Shown: positions 51,575 to 60,721, counted from the first letter of the stretch. The stretch: 64,000 nucleotides of DNA from Gayadomonas joobiniege G7 (GCF_000300815.1 NZ_AMRX01000003.1:248001-312000); one strand, 5' to 3'. Notes: generated from the letters alone by a model not told the origin. A program made the numbers and translations.

Positions 51575-52006
51575 ATGCCAAAAATCCATCGTCAATCTCT
51601 GGTTATGCATAGTGCTAAACAGATGTATGATTTAGTTAATGATATAAAATCGTATCCTGATTTTGTGCCTGATTGTATGGATGCCAGAGTTTTGAGTGAA
51701 AGCGAACAAAATATTAAAGCTTCATTGCAAATCGGCAAAGCCGGTATTGGCAAGTGGTTTACGACACACAATTTTATGCAGCCTAACAGTGCCGTTAAAA
51801 TTGAGCTAGTCGATGGGCCATTTAAACAGTTAACTGGGGTGTGGAAATTTATCGAACTCGATGAAGAAAGCTGTCAGGTTTCGTTAGATTTGGAGTTTGA
51901 ATTTTCGAGCAAATTAATTGAAATGGCATTTGGTTCTGTTTTTAACCATATGGCCAATCAGATGGTTAGAGCCTTTACCAAACGAGCGGCACAAGTATAT
52001 TCATGA
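51575..52006 (+). CDS. ratA: RatA: START-like/coenzyme Q-binding family protein
   Basis: 143-aa polyketide-cyclase/START-fold protein (E. coli RatA/YfjG family, Coq10-like). Typical pattern: MYDLVNDIKSYPDFVPDCMDA at the N-terminus and FNHMANQMVRAFTKRAAQVY at the C-terminus. In E. coli it was reported to block 70S assembly when overproduced; Coq10 homologues bind ubiquinone. It is divergent from smpB and overlaps ratB by 4 nt (ATGA). Confidence 0.93.
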   Translation: MPKIHRQSLVMHSAKQMYDLVNDIKSYPDFVPDCMDARVLSESEQNIKASLQIGKAGIGKWFTTHNFMQPNSAVKIELVDGPFKQLTGVWKFIELDEESCQVSLDLEFEFSSKLIEMAFGSVFNHMANQMVRAFTKRAAQVYS

Positions 52007-52332
52007 ACGAGCAATTAATCACAGTTGAAGTGGCCTACGCCTTGCCGACACGGCAAAGTTTGTTGGAAATTCATGTGGCGGCGGGCACAGATATTAAAAC
52101 CTGTATAGAGCAGTCAGGTATCTTAGAGCAGTATCCAGAGATTGACTTAAAAAAAAATAAAGTGGGTATCTGGAGTCGAACTTGTAAGTTAACAGATACG
52201 GTAAAACACAAAGACAGGATAGAAATTTACCGTCCTTTGATTGCTGATCCAAAAGAGATCCGCCGGCGGCGTGCCGAAAAAGCCAAAGAAGAAGGCCGTG
52301 CCAATAAAATTACCGGCGGCCGAGCAAAATAA
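52003..52332 (+). CDS. ratB: RatB family protein (UPF0125)
   Basis: 109-aa ubiquitin-like/RnfH-type fold protein. VEVAYALPTRQSLLEI, VGIWSRTCKLTDTVKHKDRIEIYRPLIADPKE and the basic RRRRAEKAKEEGR-like tail match the family. The biochemical role is unclear; it was originally described as the antitoxin-like partner of RatA. Translationally coupled to ratA, with the SulP gene 40 bp downstream. Confidence 0.92.
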   Translation: MNEQLITVEVAYALPTRQSLLEIHVAAGTDIKTCIEQSGILEQYPEIDLKKNKVGIWSRTCKLTDTVKHKDRIEIYRPLIADPKEIRRRRAEKAKEEGRANKITGGRAK

Positions 52333-52372
52333 TTTAATAAACTAATGTATAGAGAGATACAGAGAGAAAACA

Positions 52373-53941
52373 ATGTTTAACTTAATTAATTCGGTTAAGG
52401 GGAATGCAAAAAATGATGTGCTCTCTGGGATCACAGTGGCTCTAGCCCTGGTTCCAGAGGCAGTAGCATTTGCGTTTGTGGCCGGTGTTGAACCTATGGT
52501 TGGTTTATATGCCGCTTTTATGATGGGGTTGTTAACCTCTATTTTTGGTGGTCGCCCAGGCATGATATCTGGTGCAACTGGGGCTACCGCTGTGGTCATG
52601 GTTGGTTTAGTGGCCGTCTATGGCGTTGAATACCTATTTGCAGCCGTCGCGCTAGCGGGGCTTTTACAGATACTCGCAGGTATTTGTAAGCTGGGTAAAT
52701 TTATACGTATGGTGCCGCATCCAGTGATGCTCGGCTTTGTGAACGGCCTTGCGATAGTTATATTTTTGGCCCAGTTGGGGCAGTTCAAAACACCGGATGC
52801 TTTTGGTCAATGGCAATGGCTCCAAGGTGAAAGTTTATACCTTATGTTAGGTCTGGTGGCATTAACCATGGCAATTACTCACTTTTTACCCAAATTAACC
52901 ACCGCAGTGCCGTCTGGTTTAGTGGCTATTGTTGTGGTGACCGGACTTGTCATTGGGATGGATTTGGATACTCGTAACGTGATTGATTTTGTTCGCGAGA
53001 TGTTACCTGCCGAGCAAGCAGCAACTGCCTCGCTAAAAGGTGAGTTACCAAGCTTTTCAATTCCTATGGTTCCTTTCACGCTAGAAACTCTAATTATTAT
53101 TTTTCCAACTGCATTAGTGATAGCCGCGATTGGTTTAATTGAGTCTTTATTAACGTTGACGTTAATTGATGAAATTACAGGTACGCGTGGCCGTGGTAAT
53201 CGCGAGTGTATTGGCCAAGGTATTGCAAATACAACCAACGGCTTTTTTGGTGGTATGGGGGGCTGTGCCATGATAGGACAAAGCATGATTAATATTAACT
53301 CTGGCGGTCGTGGTCGTTTATCTGGTATCACAGCAGCCGTCGTTTTATTAGGCTTTATTTTATTTGCGGCTGAGTTAATCGAAATGATCCCATTAGCTGC
53401 GTTAGTTGGCATTATGTTTATGGTGGTTTTAGGCACATTCGAGTGGAGCTCGTTTAGGCTGATCCGAAAAATCCCCGTCACAGATGCATTTATCATTGTA
53501 TTGGTTTCTGGGGTCACGGTTGCGTACGACTTAGCGTTGGCCGTAGTGGTTGGGGTGATAGTTTCAGCACTTGTTTTTGCTTGGAAACATGCAAAACACA
53601 TACATGCGAAAACTTATATTAATCAAGATGGCCATAAAGTATATGAAATACAAGGCCCTGTATTTTTTGCATCGGTTGCGAGCTTTAAAGAACTATTTAC
53701 CCCGGAGCAAGATCCCGAGCATGTGGTGATAGAGTTTCAACGTTCAAGAGTGAGTGATCACTCAGGTATCGAGGCACTCGACTCACTAACCGATAAGTAT
53801 GAAGCGCTAGGTAAAAAGGTTCATTTACGTCACTTAAGCGCCGAATGTCGTAAATTATTAAAACGTGCGGATGATGTATGTGAAGTCAATATTTTAGAGG
53901 ATCCAGACTATCATGTTGCAACCGACAAGCTGGCCGATTAA
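52373..53941 (+). CDS. SulP-family anion transporter with STAS domain
   Basis: 522-aa inner-membrane transporter. The SulP membrane domain has 12-14 hydrophobic segments ([22 protein letters not shown] motif at the N-terminus; [22 protein letters not shown], typical of the family). A cytoplasmic STAS domain covers ~435-515 ([26 protein letters not shown]). Members carry sulfate, bicarbonate or dicarboxylates; the subgroup here is not resolved and no carbonic anhydrase gene is adjacent. It follows ratB by 40 bp with its own ribosome-binding site and ends in a terminator. Confidence 0.88.
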   Translation: MFNLINSVKGNAKNDVLSGITVALALVPEAVAFAFVAGVEPMVGLYAAFMMGLLTSIFGGRPGMISGATGATAVVMVGLVAVYGVEYLFAAVALAGLLQILAGICKLGKFIRMVPHPVMLGFVNGLAIVIFLAQLGQFKTPDAFGQWQWLQGESLYLMLGLVALTMAITHFLPKLTTAVPSGLVAIVVVTGLVIGMDLDTRNVIDFVREMLPAEQAATASLKGELPSFSIPMVPFTLETLIIIFPTALVIAAIGLIESLLTLTLIDEITGTRGRGNRECIGQGIANTTNGFFGGMGGCAMIGQSMININSGGRGRLSGITAAVVLLGFILFAAELIEMIPLAALVGIMFMVVLGTFEWSSFRLIRKIPVTDAFIIVLVSGVTVAYDLALAVVVGVIVSALVFAWKHAKHIHAKTYINQDGHKVYEIQGPVFFASVASFKELFTPEQDPEHVVIEFQRSRVSDHSGIEALDSLTDKYEALGKKVHLRHLSAECRKLLKRADDVCEVNILEDPDYHVATDKLAD

Positions 53942-53960
53942 GCCAGCTTGTTTATTTTAT
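53925..53960. terminator. Bidirectional terminator between sulP and bamE
   Basis: ACAAGCTGGC (53925-53934) / GCCAGCTTGT (53942-53951), 10-bp perfect stem with a 7-nt loop that includes the sulP stop codon; followed on the plus strand by TTATTTTATT. Serves convergent sulP and bamE. Confidence 0.85.
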
Positions 53961-54301
53961 TCATCAATCGATAAATAAAAATCTTCTGGCTCTTCTACTG
54001 AGCCAGCGAACTTTTTAAGCTGGTTATCTTCAAAAACCAGCTTAACTTCTAAGCGAGCCGTTTCACGGTCGTCTCCGTAGTCTACAACATACAAATAATA
54101 CCAAGTATTTTGATTGAAGCTGTCTTTTAATAATGGTGTTCCTAAAATATAAGTCACCTGTTCTGGTGTCATATTTTGTCTTAGTTTTGCAACATCTCGT
54201 TTTTCTATATAATTGCCCTGCCGAACATCAATGCGGTAAGCACAGGCTGTGATGGTCAGCATACTGATCAAAAGCAGGCATATTTTTATTGAAAACTTCA
54301 T
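53957..54301 (-). CDS. bamE: Outer-membrane assembly lipoprotein BamE
   Basis: Small lipoprotein of the BAM complex. Signal peptide with lipobox TITAC (Cys ~20). The SmpA/OmlA domain contains GNYIEKRDVAKLRQNMT, VTYILGTPLLKDSF and NTWYYLYVVD. The product has 114 aa (E. coli 113). It is convergent with sulP; in E. coli it directly neighbours ratAB, so sulP appears to have been inserted or retained here between them. Confidence 0.95.
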   Translation of the reverse strand: MKFSIKICLLLISMLTITACAYRIDVRQGNYIEKRDVAKLRQNMTPEQVTYILGTPLLKDSFNQNTWYYLYVVDYGDDRETARLEVKLVFEDNQLKKFAGSVEEPEDFYLSIDE

Positions 54302-54405
54302 TCTGGCCCTTTAGTTAGTTTATCAAAGTCATTTGGCAGTATATCTTGATTTAGAAAAGGACAAAAGGTTCATCCTTATTTGTGTTGAGCGTTTAATGTA
54401 CTGAG

Positions 54406-54894
54406 TTAACGATTACGGCCTTTTATTTCTATTTGACTGATCTGCTGCTCAAGGTTTTCAATCGCTTGTTGGCATTTTTCGCGCCTTTGAAAAATAGAAT
54501 GCTGCGGTGACAATTCCGGATGTAGGCGAATTTGGTCATCAAATCTAGCTAAATACTGACGGTATTCGGCCAATTTTTTGTGCATGCGGCCAAGCCGACT
54601 ACCATAATTGATTTTGTCTTTTTGTTGCTGCAAACCTTGCTGGTGGGTGTACGAAGCCAATAACTTAAACTGAGCAATTAAACGGTCATTTAATTTTTCA
54701 TTATCTGAGTGCTGAGCAACTTGCTCAATCATTTTGCCACATTCGTCAAAGTAGTCTTGCAGGACTTCCGACTGACAAACAAAACTAGGGTGGTATTGCA
54801 GTGCCGATATTAAGTCCTTTTCGGGCAGTTGGGAGAGCGACTTTTTTAGCTTGTTTAACAGGGCAAAGCCCTCTTGTGATGTAAAAGAACTCAT
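54406..54894 (-). CDS. priC: Primosomal replication protein PriC
   Basis: 162-aa, highly helical and charged protein. The segments SEVLQDYFDECGKMIEQV, the central Gln/Lys-rich helix and the C-terminal REKCQQAIENLEQQI resemble PriC, which reloads DnaB at stalled forks independently of PriA-DnaT. Family similarity is modest and E. coli PriC is 175 aa, so confidence is below that of neighbours. Divergent from the TyrR-like gene by about 100 bp. Confidence 0.75.
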   Translation of the reverse strand: MSSFTSQEGFALLNKLKKSLSQLPEKDLISALQYHPSFVCQSEVLQDYFDECGKMIEQVAQHSDNEKLNDRLIAQFKLLASYTHQQGLQQQKDKINYGSRLGRMHKKLAEYRQYLARFDDQIRLHPELSPQHSIFQRREKCQQAIENLEQQISQIEIKGRNR

Positions 54895-54998
54895 TAATTA
54901 AATACTCATCTTGTAACGCTAAGCTGGTGTTAAGCGGGTTTTAGGATACACTGATCCGTAAGGTTAGGCATTAAAACGCAAAAAAATTTGTTCTAATT

Positions 54999-56465
54999 AT
55001 GAGATTACAGATTAGCTGTGATAACCGGTTGGGGTTAATTCAAGATTTACTGGAAATTTTGGTTCGACATCAAATTGATGTGCAGAGTTTTAGTGTTGAA
55101 CCTCAGCACATATTTTTAAATCTTGCGCGCATTGAATTTGCAGAGTTCCAGCACCTTATGCCAGAAATCCGTTTATTAAATGGCGTAAAAGATGTTAAAA
55201 CTGTCACCAGTACCCCTGCGGAGCGCGAGCAGTTACGTTGGCAACATTTTTTGCAAATGACCTCAGAGCTTATTTTAATTTTAGATGCAAAAGGGGCGCT
55301 GCTAAGCTGTAGTTTAGCTTTTGACAATCATTTTAACGAATTGAAAAAAAGCGAAAGTATTTTTGCAAACCATTGCAAAGGGTTTAATTTAACTCGTTGG
55401 TTAGAGCAGTCACCGCAAGCACCTCTGATTGCAAAAATACAGCTGGCGGGTATCTATCTTCAAGCAGAACTAAGGCCAATATGGATATTACAAAGCGATC
55501 AAAAGCAGCAGTTTAGCGAAGTGTTTATGCGGTTAAGCCGATTGCCTGATTCAGAACACAGCGCACAGCCAATCCAAGTCTCTCAACAAGCTTTGCTTGC
55601 TGAAATCCCGCAAAAGTCAGCGGCGATGCGAAAGTTTGTGCGCGATCTTAATCGATTACAACAAACTCCCACAAGTTTATGGTTGCAAGGCAGCCCAGGC
55701 AGTGCAGTAAACGAATACGCTGAGCAATTAGCTTATCGATTAAACCAGTCACCAGTGATGATTGATTGTAGCAAAGTTGCCGATCTCGATACTTTAAAAG
55801 GGCAACTGAAGACATTAGGCGAAGCAGATCTTTTGTGTCTGATAAGGCCGGAACGTTTATCTTTGCCATTGCAAAAATCACTCTATCAAGCCTTAACAAA
55901 AAAAAATGAGCGAGTGATTATTAGTGCCTGTCAAAGCCAATTCACTCAGTTGTTAAAATCAGCCTTATTAGATGCAGATTTAGCTCAGTTATTGGGCACT
56001 AATCAGTTGGTGTTGCCCGCGTTAGCAGAACGCAAAGAAGATTTAGCCGATTTAGCCAAACAAAGGCTCACTCGGTTGTGCGAGCAAAACCAACGTTCCC
56101 CAATGCAACTGACGTCAGCTGCACTAAAAAAAATTTCTCACTATGGCTGGCCTTTAAACGAATACCAACTCGATCAAGTGCTCACGCAAGCGCTAAAGTT
56201 ACTTGATGAATCCGTCATTGATAAACAGCATCTGCATTTAGATGAGGAGATTGAAAATAAGATCTCTGTCGAAGATGTTCTGCAGACGGGCTCACTGGAT
56301 GAAAGTCTTAAAGAATTTGAAGAGAAGATTTTACGGCAGTTATTTCCTGCATATCCAAGCTCGCGAGCATTAGCCGAACAGCTTGGCTTAAGCCATACAG
56401 CCATTGCGAACAAACTGCGCGAGTATGGCATTAATCGAAAAACTGTGTCTGTGCAAAAAAAATAA
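54999..56465 (+). CDS. TyrR-like regulator with degenerate AAA+ domain
   Basis: 488 aa with the TyrR layout. ACT domain ~1-70 (MRLQISCDNRLGLIQDLLEIL), PAS-like ~75-190, AAA+ region ~200-400 and a Fis-type helix-turn-helix at ~450-480 (SRALAEQLGLSHTAIANKLR) that is nearly identical to E. coli TyrR. The ATPase is eroded: the P-loop region reads QGSPGSAVNEYA near residue 230, without the GK, and the Walker B position reads LLCLIRPERLS instead of LLDEIGEMS. The arginine-finger motif seen in E. coli TyrR is absent, and about 25 residues are missing overall. ATP-dependent oligomerisation is therefore unlikely, whereas DNA binding to TYR boxes is probably retained. Targets are unknown. Confidence 0.85.
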   Translation: MRLQISCDNRLGLIQDLLEILVRHQIDVQSFSVEPQHIFLNLARIEFAEFQHLMPEIRLLNGVKDVKTVTSTPAEREQLRWQHFLQMTSELILILDAKGALLSCSLAFDNHFNELKKSESIFANHCKGFNLTRWLEQSPQAPLIAKIQLAGIYLQAELRPIWILQSDQKQQFSEVFMRLSRLPDSEHSAQPIQVSQQALLAEIPQKSAAMRKFVRDLNRLQQTPTSLWLQGSPGSAVNEYAEQLAYRLNQSPVMIDCSKVADLDTLKGQLKTLGEADLLCLIRPERLSLPLQKSLYQALTKKNERVIISACQSQFTQLLKSALLDADLAQLLGTNQLVLPALAERKEDLADLAKQRLTRLCEQNQRSPMQLTSAALKKISHYGWPLNEYQLDQVLTQALKLLDESVIDKQHLHLDEEIENKISVEDVLQTGSLDESLKEFEEKILRQLFPAYPSSRALAEQLGLSHTAIANKLREYGINRKTVSVQKK

Positions 56466-56485
56466 ACCTAATTTGCGTCTGTGTA

Positions 56486-57100
56486 TTAAGGTTTATTTTT
56501 TAGGTTTTCAGTGGAGGATTTTTTAGCCTCTAATCCGGCATATAAAAAACCAAACACAGCACCGGCTAGATGGGCATTCACAGCAACCTCGGCCTGAATT
56601 AATTGTTCCGTATCAGGGCTCGGGCCAAACATTTGCTCCCAAATTACTTTAGCCGCTGCCCCCATCAATAATAAATAACCGGTTTTTTCTTGGTGTCTAA
56701 TATCTAAAATTGCCCCCCAAATAACAAGCGCATGTAAAACGCCTGAAAAGCCAACATAGATCTGGGTATTATCGAATAAATATAAACAAGCTGAGATAAA
56801 ACAGCAGGCGAGCATAGTAAAGCTGAAAAAGGTTCTGGTGTGATAAAATTGACCATGCAAGGCCCACAGCGCGATTAGTGCACCCGCATTTAAAAGCATA
56901 TGCTGAAAATTAGTGTGTAAAAAATGCCCAGTGATAGCCCGCCAAATTTGTTCGTCTAACATAGCTTGAATATCTAGCCGTAACCAGGTTTTAGCTGTGT
57001 CTGGAATAAACAATAAAACCGCAAAAGTAGATACGTACATCAGCACAATAGGCAATGATAAATAAGGAAGGTTTTTAAATATCTGGCGGATCAAGGACAT
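56486..57100 (-). CDS. Rhombosortase (rhomboid-family GlyGly-CTERM protease)
   Basis: 204-aa rhomboid-type intramembrane serine protease with about six helices. Signature positions are ITGHFLHTNFQHMLLNAGAL, the catalytic Ser in YVGFSGVLHALVIWG, and the catalytic His in VNAHLAGAVFG. The GFSGVLHA context and short length fit rhombosortase (RrtA), which cleaves GlyGly-CTERM tails on exported proteins, rather than GlpG. No GlyGly-CTERM substrate lies in this window. Monocistronic, convergent with the TyrR-like gene. Confidence 0.88.
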   Translation of the reverse strand: MSLIRQIFKNLPYLSLPIVLMYVSTFAVLLFIPDTAKTWLRLDIQAMLDEQIWRAITGHFLHTNFQHMLLNAGALIALWALHGQFYHTRTFFSFTMLACCFISACLYLFDNTQIYVGFSGVLHALVIWGAILDIRHQEKTGYLLLMGAAAKVIWEQMFGPSPDTEQLIQAEVAVNAHLAGAVFGFLYAGLEAKKSSTENLKNKP

Positions 57101-57141
57101 AAAATGCTAGCTTAGTCGGTAAAAATTAGGAGGATAATCAG

Positions 57142-58881
57142 ATGCTGAAAAAGTTGCAATGTTTTATGCTGCTAGTCGGCTGTATTTTTAATTCAGTTGA
57201 GGCAGCTCAAGTCAGCCAAGAGCGTGCTGCACGGGATCCAGAAGCCAGCACAGGCTATCAGAAAAAAGCTAAGGTGGTAGCAAAAAATGCGATGGTGGTG
57301 GCGGCCAACCCCTATGCTGTTGAAGCCGGTTATCAGGTTTTAAAAGCTGGTGGCACAGCGTTTGATGCAGCGATAGCCGTACAGGCTGTATTGGGTTTGG
57401 TAGAGCCTCAATCGTCTGGCATTGGTGGCGGTACATTTATTTTATATTGGCAAGCAGATAAACAAAAACTTCATGCTTTAGATGGTCGCGAAACCGCACC
57501 TTCAAAAGCAACCGCTGAGTTGTTTTTTGAACAGGGGAAACCGTTAAGGTGGCATGATGCCGTCGTTGGTGGGCGCTCAGTCGGCGTGCCTGGGGTGATT
57601 GCCGCGCTTGAAGCTGGCCATAAAAAATTTGGCCAACTGGCTTGGAATAAGCTGTTTGATCATGCGATCCAACTCAGCGAACAGGGGTTTATAGTGTCAC
57701 CGCGTTTGGCCAAGCTTGTGGGTATGGAGATAAACCCAGGGATCCGGTTACTAGCACCGGCTAAAAATTATTTTTATCCACAAGGACAACCCTTACAGGC
57801 AGGACAAAAAATAAAAAATTCAGCATATGCAAACTCGTTAAACTTAATTGCAGAGCATGGCAGCCAAGGCTTTTATCATGGTCAATTAGCCAAAAAAATA
57901 AGTCAGGCAGTACAAAACAGTGCACAAGCACCCGGACTTTTAACAAGCGAAGATTTGGCAAAATATCAAGCTAAGTGGCGTACCCCTTTATGTGGTGAGT
58001 ATAAAAATAATCGCATTTGTGGTTTTGGGCCACCGAGTTCTGGCGGTTTTACCGTCTTAAATACATTAAAGCTTTTGCAAACACATAATTTGCATCAATT
58101 TCCTGCCAACGACAAAAGGGCCTTACATGTATTCAGTCAAGCATCACGTTTAGCGTTCGCTGATCGAAATGCATTTTTGGCCGATAGTGATTTTGTTAAT
58201 GTGCCCTTATTTGAGTTATTAGCAGATGAATATATTCAACAAAGGACAAAGTTAATACAGCTGAAGCAGGACATGGGAGAAGCTGAACCAGGTTTAGCGG
58301 TGGCTGCACATTCAACAACACTTAGCCGACCTAGTACCAGTCATATTAGTATTGTTGATCAATGGGGTAATGCAGTTTCCATGACAACAAGTATTGAAAT
58401 GGCTTTTGGCTCTGCTGTGATGACAGGTGGATTTTTATTAAATAACCAACTCACTGATTTTTCTTTTAACCCAGTAACTAATGGTCAGCCAGTAGCCAAT
58501 CGAGTGGCAGCCAATAAAAGGCCGCGTAGTTCAATGGCACCAACGATGGTGTTTAATAAAAAACAGCAATTAACTGGCATTCTGGGCTCGCCAGGCGGTA
58601 GCCGTATCATTAACTATGTGACCCAAACTCTGATCGGGGTTATTGACTGGCAATTAGATATTCAATCTGCGATTGATTTACCCAAAATCACCAATCTAAA
58701 CGGTACGACTGCACTTGAAGCCAATACGGATTTAGCTGATCAGCTAAATTATTTTAAACAGTTAGGTCACAAGGTTCAGATACGGGATTTAAATAGTGGT
58801 CTACACGCTATTTGGCGCACCCCTGAAGGCTGGCAAGGTGCTGCCGATCCAAGGCGTGAGGGCATTGCCATGGGGTATTGA
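57142..58881 (+). CDS. ggt: Gamma-glutamyltransferase
   Basis: Periplasmic Ntn-hydrolase that cleaves or transfers gamma-glutamyl groups from glutathione. The signal peptide ends near SVEA|AQ. The proenzyme (579 aa) self-cleaves before Thr399 in PSTSHISIVD; the nucleophile Thr is kept, with Ser in place of the usual second Thr. Other family features are ALDGRETAP (substrate Arg), SSGIGGGTF, and LLNNQLTDFSF and RPRSSMAPTMVF in the small subunit, with the oxyanion GSPGGSRI. AGGAGG precedes the ATG. Unlinked to neighbours functionally. Confidence 0.95.
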   Translation: MLKKLQCFMLLVGCIFNSVEAAQVSQERAARDPEASTGYQKKAKVVAKNAMVVAANPYAVEAGYQVLKAGGTAFDAAIAVQAVLGLVEPQSSGIGGGTFILYWQADKQKLHALDGRETAPSKATAELFFEQGKPLRWHDAVVGGRSVGVPGVIAALEAGHKKFGQLAWNKLFDHAIQLSEQGFIVSPRLAKLVGMEINPGIRLLAPAKNYFYPQGQPLQAGQKIKNSAYANSLNLIAEHGSQGFYHGQLAKKISQAVQNSAQAPGLLTSEDLAKYQAKWRTPLCGEYKNNRICGFGPPSSGGFTVLNTLKLLQTHNLHQFPANDKRALHVFSQASRLAFADRNAFLADSDFVNVPLFELLADEYIQQRTKLIQLKQDMGEAEPGLAVAAHSTTLSRPSTSHISIVDQWGNAVSMTTSIEMAFGSAVMTGGFLLNNQLTDFSFNPVTNGQPVANRVAANKRPRSSMAPTMVFNKKQQLTGILGSPGGSRIINYVTQTLIGVIDWQLDIQSAIDLPKITNLNGTTALEANTDLADQLNYFKQLGHKVQIRDLNSGLHAIWRTPEGWQGAADPRREGIAMGY

Positions 58882-59056
58882 GCTCGGTGGGTTTAACTTG
58901 CTGGGTTAAGGTTAACTGTCGGTATATTTTACACTGGCTCATTGGAATTTTTGAAATCAGTTTAAAAAACAATTGGTTGAAAATGTGGTTTAAGTTTTGC
59001 TTCAGATCAAACGCAATTTTTAAACTGCACTTCATTTAACTTTTTTGGAGATGGAT

Positions 59057-59809
59057 ATGAAAAAAGTATTAACAGCCGTGTTTACGTTAGCCGTTGTTTT
59101 AAGCTCGTCTGCCAATGCCGCTCTGTATGTAGGCGGCTACCGCACCGGTGGCGAAGCCGATACTCAACTCATTAAATCATTAAATGCGTTAGGGGAAACT
59201 TACACCCAGGTCACAGCGACCACTTTTCCGACCACGTTAAATAGCGGTGATATTGTAGTGTGGGGCCAAGATGGTATGCCATCAGGATGGACCTTGCCCG
59301 ATATAACTTCGTGGTTAAACAATGGTGTGGATATTATTTTAACGGGTGGTGCAAATACAGACCCGTGGCGAGATTGGGTGGACAATTATTTTAACATTAC
59401 TGATACTTCGGTTGGTTTTCATGCTGACTTCAGCGGCGAGTGGACTTCGTTAGGTGACAGTTTTGTCACTGCTTATCTTCCAGACACTTATACGATGCAG
59501 CGGGCTTTTGCATATGCTTTTCATATGTTAGGTTTTTTACCGACGCCAGATACACTGTTATACGCAGTCAACGGCGAAACACCTCAGGTACATATAGGTG
59601 CACTGCGTAGTTACGATAATGATGGTTCTTTTAACTATCTATCTTATCGTTGGGGGCGTGACCGTTTTGATCCGCAAGACGAGGTATTTATGACCAATTG
59701 GTTGAAAGGTTCATTAGAGCAAGCGAGATTTGTGTCTGAACCACTGCCACTGACCATTTTTGCGCTTGCGTTGACCTTATTAGCTGTGTCACGTCGGCGG
59801 GTATCTTAA
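59057..59809 (+). CDS. Exported PEP-CTERM-like protein of unknown function
   Basis: 250-aa secreted protein. The signal peptide MKKVLTAVFTLAVVLSSSANA is followed by a soluble domain (LYVGGYRTGGEADTQL; GDIVVWGQDGMP; ILTGGANTDPW) that reads like a Rossmann/glutamine-amidotransferase-like fold without obvious catalytic Cys. The C-terminus is a sorting-type tail: SEPLPL, a hydrophobic helix, then SRRRVS, a PEP-CTERM variant processed by exosortase. ATG 59057 is 6 nt after GGAG; upstream TTG/ATG starts at 59045 and 59051 overlap that site. No exosortase is in the window. Confidence 0.72.
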   Translation: MKKVLTAVFTLAVVLSSSANAALYVGGYRTGGEADTQLIKSLNALGETYTQVTATTFPTTLNSGDIVVWGQDGMPSGWTLPDITSWLNNGVDIILTGGANTDPWRDWVDNYFNITDTSVGFHADFSGEWTSLGDSFVTAYLPDTYTMQRAFAYAFHMLGFLPTPDTLLYAVNGETPQVHIGALRSYDNDGSFNYLSYRWGRDRFDPQDEVFMTNWLKGSLEQARFVSEPLPLTIFALALTLLAVSRRRVS

Positions 59810-59849
59810 TTATCTAACGTTTATCATACTATGGTGATACACTAACTTG

Positions 59850-59875
59850 AGGCCGGAGGATCCCCCGGCCTTTTT
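59850..59875 (+). terminator. Intrinsic terminator after the PEP-CTERM-like gene
   Basis: GGCCGG (59851-59856) / CCGGCC (59865-59870) with an inner GG/CC pair, followed by TTTTTATT. A strong rho-independent terminator about 40 bp past the stop. Confidence 0.9.
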
Positions 59876-60033
59876 ATTCTCACGTCTGTTAAAAATTAAA
59901 AAAATCATTAAAATTCATATCGTAAATACCTTTTATAGGCTTGTGGGTTGCTTTGTTGCCAGTCTCAGTTATATTTACCAAGTAGCCTAGCTGCGTTTTA
60001 CCAACAAAAATCAATATTTGTCAGGAGGCTGAC

Positions 60034-60678
60034 TTGATCAAGATACTTTTGGTCGACGACCATATAATGGTTTCATCTGGCATGGGTCGGATTCTTAACG
60101 ATGAGCGTGGGTTTTCAGTGCTAGCGACGGTTGGCTCTGGTGAAGAGGCTGTACAGTTTTGCCGAAAGCATAATCCAGATATTGTCTTGATGGATATTCA
60201 CATGCCAGGCATTGGGGGGATGGAAGCGACAAAAAAAATCTTGCGTTATTGCCCAGATACGCGTGTGATAGTCGTTAGTGTTCATACCGAAAACCCAATG
60301 CCAGCAAAAGTGATGCAATTGGGAGCGAGTGGTTTTTTAAGTAAAGATGCGCTACCCGAAGAGGTCATTAAAGCCATCCGTAAGGTACATTCAGGGCAAA
60401 GATATTTATCAACAAAAATCGCCCAGCAAATGGCGCTTGCCGAAATTGATGAAAGCCAGCAAAACCCATATCAAGTTTTATCAGACCGAGAGCTTCAGAT
60501 CATGAATATGATCACCCGCGGAAAACGGGTACAGGACATTTCTGAGCAACTTAGCTTAAGCTCAAAAACAGTCAATAGCTACCGCTATCGGATGTTTGAA
60601 AAGTTACAAATTAGTGGAGATGTCGAATTAACTCATTTGGCAATAAAATATCGCATGCTGGATATGAATGATTTATAA
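60034..60678 (+). CDS. uvrY: Response regulator UvrY/GacA
   Basis: Response regulator of the BarA-UvrY (GacS-GacA) system, which turns on CsrB-type small RNAs. Receiver domain ~1-120: acidic pair in LLVDDH, phosphorylated Asp in VLMDIHMPGIGG, Thr/Ser in VSVHTENP, Lys in LSKDA. A LuxR-type HTH is at ~145-205 (LSDRELQIMNMI; LSLSSKTVNSYRYRMFEKL). It has 214 aa (E. coli 218). The start is TTG at 60034, with AGGAGG 6 nt upstream; there is no nearby in-frame ATG. uvrC follows 43 bp later. Confidence 0.96.
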   Translation: MIKILLVDDHIMVSSGMGRILNDERGFSVLATVGSGEEAVQFCRKHNPDIVLMDIHMPGIGGMEATKKILRYCPDTRVIVVSVHTENPMPAKVMQLGASGFLSKDALPEEVIKAIRKVHSGQRYLSTKIAQQMALAEIDESQQNPYQVLSDRELQIMNMITRGKRVQDISEQLSLSSKTVNSYRYRMFEKLQISGDVELTHLAIKYRMLDMNDL

Positions 60679-60721
60679 ACTTGATACAATAACAAACTGA
60701 ATTAGTTGATGAGGTTTGTTT

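Noticed and set aside
50965..51575. Search for ssrA (tmRNA) beside smpB
   Set aside because: No tRNA-Ala-like ends or tag-coding sequence seen on either side of smpB.
52879..53601. 240-codon open frame antisense to sulP
   Set aside because: Shadow frame; composition is dominated by Thr, Ile, Ala and Asn as expected from the complement of hydrophobic membrane codons, and the SulP reading is unambiguous.
58333..58362. Suspected loss of the gamma-glutamyltransferase nucleophile
   Set aside because: On alignment by eye the nucleophile Thr399 is present; only the following Thr is replaced by Ser.
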